Shown here in pieces: positions 1-5,949 of a DNA stretch of 8,475 nucleotides. Position 1 is the stretch's first letter. Every line of letters starts with the position of its first letter. Under the pieces are notes generated by a model. The model did no database searches. It was not told the origin of the DNA and saw only the letters and a list, made by a program, of their open reading frames with translations. The DNA is from an uncultured Campylobacter sp. (lineage in GTDB: Bacteria > Campylobacterota > Campylobacteria > Campylobacterales > Campylobacteraceae). The position numbers were made by a program, and so were the translations under genes. The stretch is taken from the NCBI RefSeq assembly GCF_937949835.1, contig NZ_CALEDC010000509.1, forward strand, positions 1-8,475. Reading direction: 5' to 3'.

Positions 1-2
1 CT

Positions 3-455
3 AAAATCTGTTCTAAAGTCTATCTGATCCATCGCCGCGATGAGTTTCGCGCCGCGCCTTCGACTGTGCAAAAGGTGCGCGAAAGTGAGAATATCGAGCT
101 CATCACAAACGCGCTCGTAGAGCAGATCAAGGGCGATGCAAGCGGCGTGACGGGCATAGTTGTCAAGGATAAAACAAGCGGCGCTGCGCGTGAGCTGCAA
201 CTACCCGGGATCTTCGTATTCGTGGGGCTTGACGTACGAAACGAGGTGCTAAAAGACGAAAGCGGCAAGTTTATCTGCGACGTCACGCCGGGCGGACAGG
301 TCGCAGTAAATTTAAAGATGCAAACAAGCGTACACGGGCTATTTGCGGCGGGCGATATGAGGCAGGATGCGCCTAAACAGGTCGTTTGCGCGGCAGGCGA
401 CGGCGCGGTTGCCGCTCTTAGCGCGATCGCGTATCTGCAAGGACACGATAAATAA
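3..455 (+). CDS. trxB: Thioredoxin reductase, C-terminal part (5' end cut by window)
   Basis: This is the C-terminal ~150 residues of thioredoxin reductase, the cytoplasmic NADPH- and FAD-dependent flavoenzyme that reduces thioredoxin. The reading frame is open from base 3, so the gene enters from the left; the GTG at 66 is an internal valine, not a start. The NADPH 2'-phosphate-binding motif HRRDEFR is visible near the left edge (codons from about base 30). Near the end is the FAD-binding signature GLFAAGDMRQDAPKQ followed by AAGDGAVAALSA, diagnostic of the family. The redox CxxC site, usually around residue 135-138, would lie upstream of the window and cannot be checked. The gene ends with TAA and is followed 25 nt later by a strong hairpin terminator. 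The next gene is convergent. The family call is secure; only completeness is unknown. Confidence 0.96.
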   Translation, partial: KICSKVYLIHRRDEFRAAPSTVQKVRESENIELITNALVEQIKGDASGVTGIVVKDKTSGAARELQLPGIFVFVGLDVRNEVLKDESGKFICDVTPGGQVAVNLKMQTSVHGLFAAGDMRQDAPKQVVCAAGDGAVAALSAIAYLQGHDK

Positions 456-480
456 GCTTGTGCTCGGCGTAAAATTTCAC

Positions 481-518
481 AGCGCGGCGGGCAAAACTGC
501 TTCCGCCGCGCTTTAAAT
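481..518 (+). terminator. Rho-independent terminator of trxB
   Basis: A perfect 10-bp GC-rich stem (AGCGCGGCGG at 481-490 with CCGCCGCGCT at 503-512) encloses a 12-nt loop in which GCA and TGC can pair further. A short T-containing stretch (TTAAATTT) follows. It begins 25 nt after the trxB stop codon. The T tract is short, but stem strength and position make termination likely. Confidence 0.75.
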
Positions 519-552
519 TTAAAACTTCACATAAAATTTTGAATGAAATTTT

Positions 553-598
553 GATATAAAAAGCGGCTAAATTTTAAAATTTCATAAAATTTAGCCGC
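553..598 (-). terminator. Rho-independent terminator of the 611-1339 lipoprotein gene
   Basis: A perfect 14-bp stem (563-576 with 585-598; arm GCGGCTAAATTTTA) has an 8-nt loop. Read on the minus strand it is followed by TTTTTATATC, a proper U tract. It starts 12 nt past the stop codon of the minus-strand gene. With the trxB hairpin it forms a back-to-back terminator pair between convergent genes. Confidence 0.85.
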
Positions 599-610
599 GA
601 GATGAGGCGC

Positions 611-1339
611 TTATTGCCTTTCGTAGAAGCCCGCTATGACATCTTTTGACTTCATTTTATTTACGGGATCTTCTTTACCGTTCGTGATAAGTTTAAATTT
701 ATCAGACAGAGTTACGCTTTTACCCTCATTTACGATAAAATTTAGCTCGATAGCAAGCTTTGATAACCCATCTTCTTTATGTCCGAAGCTCGCGTCCAAT
801 TGCTCTGCCGTTATTTGCGAGTAATAAATGGCTGCTTTTAAGCGCTCCATAATAGAGTCTATGTAGATTTCGGTATTGCTTTCTTTTAGTATCTCCCCTT
901 TTAGTTTGTCGTCGCAATCGACCGACTTCCATTCCTCCTCAAAAATTCTATTTTGCCTTTGATTTTTAAGCGTTTCTTGAAATTTAGCTTCGTTTAATTT
1001 GCAGTATTCTTTTGCCGGCTTAAACAAACCCTGCGCGTCGTAAGCCTTGCCCTCATAAAAAGTCATAACCCTTTTTAAAGATGAGTCCAACATCTCTTGT
1101 TTATATGATTTAAGCCTCTGCTCTACATCCACGTCGCAGACCATCTTAACCGTTTTTAATCCGCTATTTTCCTCTTTACTCCAGGTGATATTTTTGCAGA
1201 TTTTCGAACCCTCTATCGCCGTACCGATACTCATAGACTTGAAATCAGGCAAAGTGTAGTCTTTCACGAGCTGTATCTCATCCGCTCCGCATCCTGTTGA
1301 AATCAACGTGGCAAGCACGGCGCCTAATGCGTATTTCAT
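611..1339 (-). CDS. Putative secreted lipoprotein of unknown function
   Basis: The 242-residue product begins with a short basic and hydrophobic stretch ending in LISTGC, a plausible but imperfect lipobox (Ser rather than Leu at -3), with the candidate lipidated cysteine at residue 17. The following residues Gly-Ala-Asp-Glu fit a mature, membrane-anchored N terminus. The rest is hydrophilic, Lys/Glu-rich and mostly helical in character, with no further membrane span. It has four more cysteines (about residues 48, 68, 113 and 142), enough for two disulfides if exported. No known family is recognised. GC is lower than the RND gene (35% in a sampled 60-base line, 961-1020, against 48-63% in two sampled RND lines), hinting at a different history. 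The start is preceded by only a weak ribosome site, and an eight-G tract lies 36 nt upstream. It is convergent with trxB and has its own terminator, so it is probably monocistronic. Confidence 0.75.
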   Translation of the reverse strand: MKYALGAVLATLISTGCGADEIQLVKDYTLPDFKSMSIGTAIEGSKICKNITWSKEENSGLKTVKMVCDVDVEQRLKSYKQEMLDSSLKRVMTFYEGKAYDAQGLFKPAKEYCKLNEAKFQETLKNQRQNRIFEEEWKSVDCDDKLKGEILKESNTEIYIDSIMERLKAAIYYSQITAEQLDASFGHKEDGLSKLAIELNFIVNEGKSVTLSDKFKLITNGKEDPVNKMKSKDVIAGFYERQ

Positions 1340-1375
1340 ACTCGCTACTTCAAGAAAAGTTAACGAGCAATGCTA

Positions 1376-1383
1376 CCCCCCCC
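1376..1383 (-). repeat. Homopolymeric tract, eight G on the minus strand
   Basis: A run of eight C on the plus strand (eight G in the sense of the 611-1339 gene) lies 36 nt before that gene's ATG, in untranslated or promoter DNA. A TAG immediately after the tract, in frame with the ATG, excludes translation through it into the gene. Poly-G tracts of about this length are classic slippage sites in Campylobacter; here any effect would have to be on transcription or leader RNA. Confidence 0.6.
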
Positions 1384-1495
1384 ACCTGCTTAAAAACGGG
1401 TAAATTTAGGGCTGAAATTTGAGATAAATTCGCGAAGTACGTAGCTAAAAGCGTGAAAGATAAAATTTAAAGATGGAATTTTTAAAAGAATTCGG

Positions 1496-1590
1496 CGAGA
1501 GAGGGAGGGAATCGAACCCCCCGGAAAACGGTCAACCGCCCTCCTATCGGATTTGAAGTCCGCAGACGCCACCAGGTCGCCATCCTCTCC
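1496..1590 (-). tRNA. selC: Selenocysteine tRNA, anticodon UCA
   Basis: The minus strand carries a tRNA with anticodon loop CTTCAAA (anticodon UCA) closed by CGGA/TCCG. It has the T-loop TTCGATT on a 5-bp stem (GGGGG/CCCTC) and a long variable arm containing the CGGT/ACCG hairpin. A UCA anticodon with a long extra arm and about 95 nt length identifies tRNA-Sec rather than tRNA-Ser. It decodes UGA as selenocysteine after SelA/SelB action and supports selenoproteins such as formate dehydrogenase. In the acceptor stem GAGAGG pairs with CCTCTC, but the outermost pairing is poor (a G-U, then no clean pair) and the DNA reads GCCG rather than GCCA at the 3' end, so the ends are uncertain by one or two bases and CCA is probably completed by enzyme. 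It sits 28 nt after the RND exporter stop codon on the same strand. Confidence 0.92.
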
Positions 1591-1600
1591 AAATGCGGGA

Positions 1601-1606
1601 ATTATA
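1601..1606 (-). promoter_or_regulatory. -10 box of the selC promoter
   Basis: A perfect TATAAT on the minus strand ends 10 nt before the first base of the tRNA. This is the spacing expected if transcription starts at or a few bases before the tRNA 5' end. No convincing -35 is seen, as is usual in Campylobacter. It suggests that selC is transcribed on its own as well as by any read-through from the exporter operon. Confidence 0.6.
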
Positions 1607-1618
1607 GCGAGATAAAAT

Positions 1619-2653
1619 TTATTTAGCTTTAAAGAGGCTAAATTTTAAGCTCTTTCGGCTCATTATTAGCGACGGCAGGATTATGAGCGCGCCTAAAAGA
1701 AGCAGGCTCATCACCAGACATATTAACATCCCGAAGTAGATCGTAGGCCAGAAATTACTCATCATCATCACGCTAAAGCCCAAAATGATCGCAAACGACG
1801 TATAATACATCGCGTATCCGATACTTGCGTGGCTCGCGCGGATAGCCGCAGCCTCGTCGCCCAGGCACGCAAACTCCCGCTTGTAGCGATAGATATAGTG
1901 GATGACATCGTCCACGCCGATACCGATGCTAATCGCCGCTATCGTGATACTCATGATATCCAGCGGGATGCCCGCAACGCCCATGATGCCGAAGCAGGCG
2001 CAAAGCGGGATTAAATTTACGACGATCGCGATAAGTGCGTATGAAAAGGAGCGAAAGATGATCACGAAAAGCACGAAAAGCACGAGCACGGTGATACCCA
2101 GAGTGTCTATCTGTGAGCTCATCAGGCTTTGAAGCATATTGTTATAAAGCACCATTATGCCGCTAATCTGTGCGCTTGCCTGCTCGCCCTCGAGCAAAGA
2201 ATTTAGCCCGCTTTGCAGATCTTTTAGGAATTTTGCTCTGCGTAAGCGCGGATCGCTGTCTATCGTGCGGACGCTAAAGTGCGCCTCGTTCGCTTCGATA
2301 TTCACAAAGGGCGAAAGCACCATTTCGCGGTAGTTTGCGGGCATTTCAGAGTAGATTAGAGCAAGGCTCAGATCGTCCAGATCGCGCCCCTGATTAATCT
2401 GCTTGCCGAGCTTTAAAAGCGATGCGAGCGAGCTTACGTTGCCGATAAACTCGTGTCCCGTGACGTTTTTGTCCTTCAAAAAATCATCTATTTTGCTGAT
2501 GATACGCATCTTTTCGGAGGTGAACCAATACTGCGGCTTGTTTTCGTTGGCGGCGTATTCGGCTTCGAAATCGCCAAAATCGTCGCTCGCGGTGGAATTC
2601 TGCTCTAAATTTATGGTGTCGCTTGTTTGCGATGTCGTGACTGAGCTTTGCTC
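1619..2653 (-). CDS. RND/MMPL-type exporter, C-terminal half (frameshifted from its N-terminal half)
   Basis: This frame holds the second half of the exporter encoded upstream at 2484-4436. The first ATG in the frame (2509) would give a 296-residue protein, but sequence fitting the family continues upstream of it (NKPQYWFTSEK just before the Met), so this is not an independent gene. The true junction is probably near 2654, where dropping one C joins both frames and gives a protein of about 938 residues. Counting from the 2509 Met, a periplasmic segment (1-135) is followed by five membrane helices at about 136-153, 156-176, 182-207, 234-252 and 256-280. The third carries GIGVDDVIHY, matching the acidic GVDD/GVDY motif used for proton coupling in RND/MMPL transporters. 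The N-terminal half lacks the matching acidic pair, so loss of this half should abolish transport. Exact substrate is unknown; lipid is likely from context. Confidence 0.85.
   Translation of the reverse strand, partial: EQSSVTTSQTSDTINLEQNSTASDDFGDFEAEYAANENKPQYWFTSEKMRIISKIDDFLKDKNVTGHEFIGNVSSLASLLKLGKQINQGRDLDDLSLALIYSEMPANYREMVLSPFVNIEANEAHFSVRTIDSDPRLRRAKFLKDLQSGLNSLLEGEQASAQISGIMVLYNNMLQSLMSSQIDTLGITVLVLFVLFVIIFRSFSYALIAIVVNLIPLCACFGIMGVAGIPLDIMSITIAAISIGIGVDDVIHYIYRYKREFACLGDEAAAIRASHASIGYAMYYTSFAIILGFSVMMMSNFWPTIYFGMLICLVMSLLLLGALIILPSLIMSRKSLKFSLFKAK
1621..1643 (-). terminator. Weak hairpin at the end of the exporter operon
   Basis: A 7-bp stem (ATTTAGC 1621-1627 with GCTAAAT 1637-1643) overlaps the last codons and stop of the exporter. 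On the minus strand it is followed by AAATTTTATC. It is AT-rich and lacks a clean U run, so termination is probably partial and the operon may read through into selC. Confidence 0.35.
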
Positions 2654-4436
2654 GGGAATTCTGCTCTAAATTTGCGGCGCGGGTTTGATCTAAATTTACG
2701 GCGTCGCTTGGCTGTGTTGCCGCAGCGGAGCCTTGGGGCATAGAATTTTCTGCAATAGAATTTTGCGCCGTAGCGGTAGAATTCTGAGAAGCGGAATTAT
2801 GCGCGATAAAATTTTGCCCCGCGGGATTAGAATTTTCGCCGTTCTTAGAATTTGCGCTGCCGCTCGCGGAATTTTCACTCTCGCTAGCAGAATCCGCGCC
2901 GCCCGCGCTTTTAAATTTAACGACGATATCAAGCGGGATCGTTCCGCCGAGATTTGTATCGATGACCTCCATGCCTGCGCGGATGTCGGTGCTTTTTTTG
3001 AAGTAGCCGATGAAGCTGTTTTCGACGCGTAGCTGCGAGATACCGTATAGTCCAAAGATCACCGCCGCAGCGCACACGCCATAGACCGCGCTTCTGCTAC
3101 GTAGCGCCGTTTCGGCGCACCAAAGCGTAAATTTAAAGTGCTGCTCGAAGCTGCGGTTATTGTGCGTGCGCCTTAGAAGCGACATAACCGCGCCGAATAC
3201 TCCAAATGCCGTAACTAGCGAGATACTGATGCCTACGCTCATCATAATTCCCAGAGAAATTACGGGTTTTATATCGCAAAAAATTAGCGACATAAAGCCG
3301 ATAACGGTCGTAAAGATTGCGAAAAAGCAGGGTCTTGCGCGCTCGCGCAGCACCGCATAAACGAGCTGGCGCTGCGAAAAGGCGTGAAAGCGCGCGCTAA
3401 ACTCGCGGTAGGCGACGATTAGGTGGATACAGACCGAAACCGTTATGATGAGTTGAAGCGCTATGAAATTTGAGCTAATCACCGTGACCTCAAAGCTCAA
3501 AAAGCCGAATAATCCCGCTGCGAGCACGACCGAATACGCGCAGATGATAAGCGGTAGCAGGATAAATTTCGCCTGTCTAAAAAAGAGCCAAAAGCAAGCT
3601 AACAGAAGCACCAAGGCGCCGAGTCCGTAGGTCGCCAGATCCGAGCGGACGTAGCCCACCATATCGTCTGCGATCATATTCAGTCCGCCTAGAAACAATC
3701 GGTCGCCCGCAAATTCCTTCTCAAAGCCCGCGATCAGCGCGCGCAAAGCCACAATGTCGCGGTGATCCTTTTCGCGCAGCTCGTCGCGGTAGGATTTGAA
3801 ATTTTGCTCCGCAACTTTAAGCGCGTCTTTGAGCTGTGAAATTTGAGCCCCCGAGCGGTTGCCCTCGTGCTCCGCTTGCTCTAGAGCGCTTTTAGCCCCG
3901 TCTCTTAGGCGCAAAAGCTCCTCGTAGCGGGTCTGCGGCTTTAAATTTATTAAAATTGCGGTAGTGCGAAAATCGGCGCTTACTAAATTTGATGCGTAAA
4001 AGGGGCTTGTGGCGAACTCGCGCCTAGCCGCGGTTAAATTTACGTCCGCGTCGGTAAGAGTGGGTATGTGCTTAAGCAGCTCGCTCATACCGCCACCTTT
4101 GTTTAGCAAAAGCGGCACATTCGTGATGTCCGTGACGCTAGCGACGAAATCCAGCTTGGAAAAAGCTGCGTCCATCTGCGCTATTTTGCGGATCGTCTCG
4201 GGCGCTAAAAGATCGCCCGCGGGAGTGTATGCAAGCACCAAGAAATTCGGCGTTTCGTAGCGTTTGGATACTTCGCGCCAAATTTGAAGGTCTTTGTCAT
4301 TATCTAGTAGAAGCGTCTGGCTCGAAGCGTCGATCTCGAGCTTTGTGGAGTAATATCCGAAAAAGAGCGCCAGCGCCGTAAACAGCGCGAGCGTGATTTT
4401 CGGAAACGCGACGATTAAGCGAAAAATTTTTTTCAA
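2484..4436 (-). CDS. RND/MMPL-type exporter, N-terminal half (frame broken near its end)
   Basis: The frame encodes 650 residues, of which about 594 belong to the exporter; the last 56 (Arg/His-rich) are out-of-frame translation. TM1 lies at about 12-29. A large periplasmic domain follows (30-265) with a Glu/Lys/Ala-rich probable coiled coil at about 171-225. TM2-TM7 are at about 270-287, 292-312, 318-342, 370-388, 392-420 and 449-467. A second periplasmic segment then begins and runs into a low-complexity insert from residue 510. This is the topology of the predicted exporters of the RND superfamily (MMPL type, also seen in hopanoid-transport HpnN proteins), and the context matches C. jejuni Cj1373 beside Cj1372 and Cj1371. 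The start is TTG at 4436, following AAGAG in the leader, 23 nt after the mlaC stop. The gene is intact except for the frameshift, so it is either a recent inactivation, a variable allele or a sequencing error. Confidence 0.87.
   Translation of the reverse strand: MKKIFRLIVAFPKITLALFTALALFFGYYSTKLEIDASSQTLLLDNDKDLQIWREVSKRYETPNFLVLAYTPAGDLLAPETIRKIAQMDAAFSKLDFVASVTDITNVPLLLNKGGGMSELLKHIPTLTDADVNLTAARREFATSPFYASNLVSADFRTTAILINLKPQTRYEELLRLRDGAKSALEQAEHEGNRSGAQISQLKDALKVAEQNFKSYRDELREKDHRDIVALRALIAGFEKEFAGDRLFLGGLNMIADDMVGYVRSDLATYGLGALVLLLACFWLFFRQAKFILLPLIICAYSVVLAAGLFGFLSFEVTVISSNFIALQLIITVSVCIHLIVAYREFSARFHAFSQRQLVYAVLRERARPCFFAIFTTVIGFMSLIFCDIKPVISLGIMMSVGISISLVTAFGVFGAVMSLLRRTHNNRSFEQHFKFTLWCAETALRSRSAVYGVCAAAVIFGLYGISQLRVENSFIGYFKKSTDIRAGMEVIDTNLGGTIPLDIVVKFKSAGGADSASESENSASGSANSKNGENSNPAGQNFIAHNSASQNSTATAQNSIAENSMPQGSAAATQPSDAVNLDQTRAANLEQNSRAKLSHDIANKRHHKFRAEFHRERRFWRFRSRIRRQRKQAAVLVHLRKDAYHQQNR
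2594..2908 (-). repeat. Degenerate repeat array encoding an Asn/Ser/Ala-rich insert
   Basis: Within the second periplasmic loop of the exporter, about 85 residues before the frame break plus about 20 after it are built from repeated short units (ENS, HNS, QNS). On DNA these appear as recurring AGAATT-like words on either strand. Two identical 19-bp copies of GGAATTCTGCTCTAAATTT lie at 2594-2612 and 2655-2673 (offset 61 bp). A third, partial TCTAAATTT lies at 2689-2697. A GTCGCTT word flanks the first and third copies. The encoded units PSDAVNLDQ, ANLEQNS and TSDTINLEQNS show that the block grew by duplication. Low complexity and direct repeats make it prone to slippage or recombination. Confidence 0.8.
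2654..2656 (-). other. Probable frameshift point in the exporter gene
   Basis: In the coding sense the first frame reads AAT TCC CGA and runs out; with one C of the CCC removed it reads AAT TCC GAG and enters the frame of the C-terminal half. The second frame has a TAG at 2666-2668, so the shift must lie below 2666. The family-like sequence YWFTSEK at about 2510-2530 is already in the second frame. The single extra base in CCC is the simplest placement but not the only one. Confidence 0.6.
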
Positions 4437-4459
4437 ATACCGCTCTTTTAGGCGTGCCG

Positions 4460-5044
4460 CTATTCGCCGCTATTGATGACAGTGGAATTTAGCCGCTTTA
4501 TAAGCTCGTCAAAGCCCAAGCTTTGCGTTACGTCGCCTAGCTGCGAGCGGTAGGTCTGAATTAAGCTGACGCCCACGATATCGACATCGTAGATGCGCCA
4601 ATCAGAGCCGTTAGGATAAAATTTAAAATCTATGTCGTAATTTTTCTGCTCGCCGATGACCTGCGTTTTTAGCACGCGGCGCTTATCGCTCGGGCTTTGT
4701 TTACTTAGCACCTTCATATCCTGATCGGTATAAAGCGAAAGCTTTTCGATAAAGGAGCGCTTTAGATGCGCCTCGAAAGCTTTGTTAAATTCCGCGATCT
4801 GCGCTGGGCTAAGGCTAGCGTAATGCTTCGCAAGCGAGAGCTTTGCCATCATCTTATAATCAAAATAGCCGTCGAAAAGCGCAAAGATTTTCGCGGGCTT
4901 TGCGTCTTTGGGCGCGCTGCTTCGCATAATGCCTACGGCCTCGGCGACCTTTTGGCTCATCACGGGCTCGATATCCGCATCGTTAATGGCGTGCGCCGAG
5001 ATCAAAAGCGCTCCGCAAAGCGCTAGAACTTTTAAAATTTTCAT
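4460..5044 (-). CDS. mlaC: MlaC-family periplasmic phospholipid-binding protein (Ttg2D)
   Basis: The 194-residue product has a Sec signal peptide (basic MKILK, hydrophobic core, cleavage likely after AHA at residue 19). The mature part reads as an MlaC/Ttg2D family protein: YFDYKMMAKLSLAKHYASLS, then AQIAEFNKAFEAHLKRSF, and near the end IYDVDIVGVSLIQTYRSQL with GFDELIKRLN. Family members are soluble carriers that shuttle phospholipid between outer-membrane MlaA and inner-membrane transporters. Length is close to the family norm of about 200. ATG at 5044 follows the mlaA stop by 2 nt, with its Shine-Dalgarno AAGGA inside the end of mlaA, which points to translational coupling. It lies between mlaA and the exporter; no mlaF, mlaE or mlaD is present here, so the classic ABC part, if any, is elsewhere. 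Confidence 0.93.
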   Translation of the reverse strand: MKILKVLALCGALLISAHAINDADIEPVMSQKVAEAVGIMRSSAPKDAKPAKIFALFDGYFDYKMMAKLSLAKHYASLSPAQIAEFNKAFEAHLKRSFIEKLSLYTDQDMKVLSKQSPSDKRRVLKTQVIGEQKNYDIDFKFYPNGSDWRIYDVDIVGVSLIQTYRSQLGDVTQSLGFDELIKRLNSTVINSGE

Positions 5045-5046
5045 TG

Positions 5047-5766
5047 TTATTCCTTTATTAGTTTCTCGCGATTTTGCTCGTAAGCATCGCGTAAAAATGG
5101 ATACAGATCCACCGCATCTTTGGTCATTTTTTCATAAAATTTTGGATCGCGCGAGTAGTCGTTAAATATTCTAAATCCATTGACGGAGTTTCGTACCGTG
5201 CCGTCTTTAATATAATTTATCGGGTTTGAAAAATAATCTCCTACAAGCCCCGCTGTATCGCGGAGATTGCTCTGTCCTAAGATCGGCCAGACGATGTGAG
5301 GACCCGCCGGCACGCCCCAATATCCGAGCGTCTGCCCGAAATCCTCGTCGTGGCGCGGAATTCCGTAGTATTTGCCTGCCATATCATTAAGCCCGCCGAA
5401 GCCGACGGTCGAATTGATCAAAAATCGCTTCGTCTCGTCCCAAGAATTTTCAAATTTACCCTGCAATAGGTTGTTTACGAGCCTCATCGGATATAAAATA
5501 TTATAGAAAAAATTTGAAAACGCGCCCTGGATCGGATCGGGCATTACATAGTCGTAACCGCTGGCTACGGGGGTTAATATGTATGAGTAAAATACGTCGT
5601 TAAAGCTCGTCATAACGCGGTTATAGCCGCTAAGCGGATCGAAAACCTCGCGCTTGGCGAACTCCTCGTCAAAACCATCCGTATCGCTAGGCGCTACGTC
5701 TTGCTTTTGCGAGCAGCCGCAAAGTGCCAATGCCGCGGCTAAGAATAGAATTTTTATAAATTTCAA
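5047..5766 (-). CDS. mlaA: MlaA/VacJ-family outer-membrane lipoprotein
   Basis: The 239-residue product is an MlaA (VacJ) family lipoprotein. A signal peptide ends in the lipobox LCGC, with the lipidated Cys at residue 18 and Ser at +2. Family landmarks follow: FDPLSGYNRVMTSFND, then a region with FSNFFYNILYPMRLVNNLLQGK, a hydrophobic segment, STVGFGGLNDMA, and DFGQTLGYWGVPAGPHIVWP before LRDTAGLV. MlaA forms a ring in the outer-membrane inner leaflet, normally with a porin, and removes misplaced phospholipid from the surface leaflet. A TTG start at 5766 is preferred: GAAGGG lies 6 nt before it and the signal peptide then has normal length. An upstream TTG at 5790 would add eight residues and lacks a good ribosome site. 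First gene of the operon with mlaC and the RND exporter. Confidence 0.93.
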   Translation of the reverse strand: MKFIKILFLAAALALCGCSQKQDVAPSDTDGFDEEFAKREVFDPLSGYNRVMTSFNDVFYSYILTPVASGYDYVMPDPIQGAFSNFFYNILYPMRLVNNLLQGKFENSWDETKRFLINSTVGFGGLNDMAGKYYGIPRHDEDFGQTLGYWGVPAGPHIVWPILGQSNLRDTAGLVGDYFSNPINYIKDGTVRNSVNGFRIFNDYSRDPKFYEKMTKDAVDLYPFLRDAYEQNREKLIKE

Positions 5767-5797
5767 ATGCGACCCTTCTTTATAAATCAAAATGGCG

Positions 5798-5826
5798 ATT
5801 TTACAAATTTAAAGAAATTTTGTCAA
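5798..5826 (-). promoter_or_regulatory. Sigma-70-type promoter of the mlaA-mlaC-exporter operon
   Basis: On the minus strand a perfect TTGACA (5821-5826) is separated by 17 nt from TAAAAT (5798-5803), giving a start about 25 nt before the mlaA TTG. A full -35 consensus is uncommon in Campylobacter, which suggests strong constitutive expression. No other obvious promoter separates the three genes. Confidence 0.7.
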
Positions 5827-5893
5827 TAAGGGTAAAATTTCGTATAGAATTTCTCTCTTTATATCGCAGAATAAAGCTTATGGCTCTTTAAGA

Positions 5894-5920
5894 AATATAT
5901 CAGAGGATATATTATAAAAT
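5894..5920 (+). promoter_or_regulatory. modE promoter region with a perfect 20-bp palindrome
   Basis: AATATATCAGAGGATATATT (5894-5913) is an inverted repeat with 8-bp arms and a 4-nt spacer. It is followed at once by a -10-like TATAAA/TAAAAT (5913-5920), about 30 nt before the modE start. E. coli ModE boxes are palindromes with TATA-rich arms, so ModE autoregulation is a reasonable inference, though arm spacing differs from the E. coli sites. The palindrome also lies upstream of the divergent mlaA promoter (about 70 nt from its -35). Confidence 0.5.
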
Positions 5921-5949
5921 CACGCGAAAGTAAATAAGAAAGGATGAAA

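Noticed and set aside
1376..1383. Coding phase variation of the lipoprotein through the G tract
   Set aside because: A TAG directly after the tract, in frame with the gene's ATG, separates it from the coding sequence whatever the tract length.
1390..1572. Minus-strand open frame of 60 codons across 1390-1572
   Set aside because: It runs through the selC tRNA gene; the codons are the tRNA body, with no ribosome site or protein-like composition of its own.
2510..2665. Programmed +1 ribosomal frameshifting in the exporter
   Set aside because: The joint CC-CGA context is not a known slippery motif, no stimulatory structure or ribosome-site-like signal stands out, and the repeat context favours mutation or error. 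It is not excluded, only less likely.
2594..2908. Possible CRISPR-like repeat array
   Set aside because: Repeats are short, degenerate and in a coding region, with spacing of 24 and 61 bp and no regular spacers; they encode a repetitive peptide.
2696..3055. Open frames on both strands (2696-3055 minus, 2733-3032 plus) over the exporter insert
   Set aside because: They are by-products of the repeat-rich insert and periplasmic-loop coding in another frame; products are Arg/Ile-rich and lack ribosome sites.
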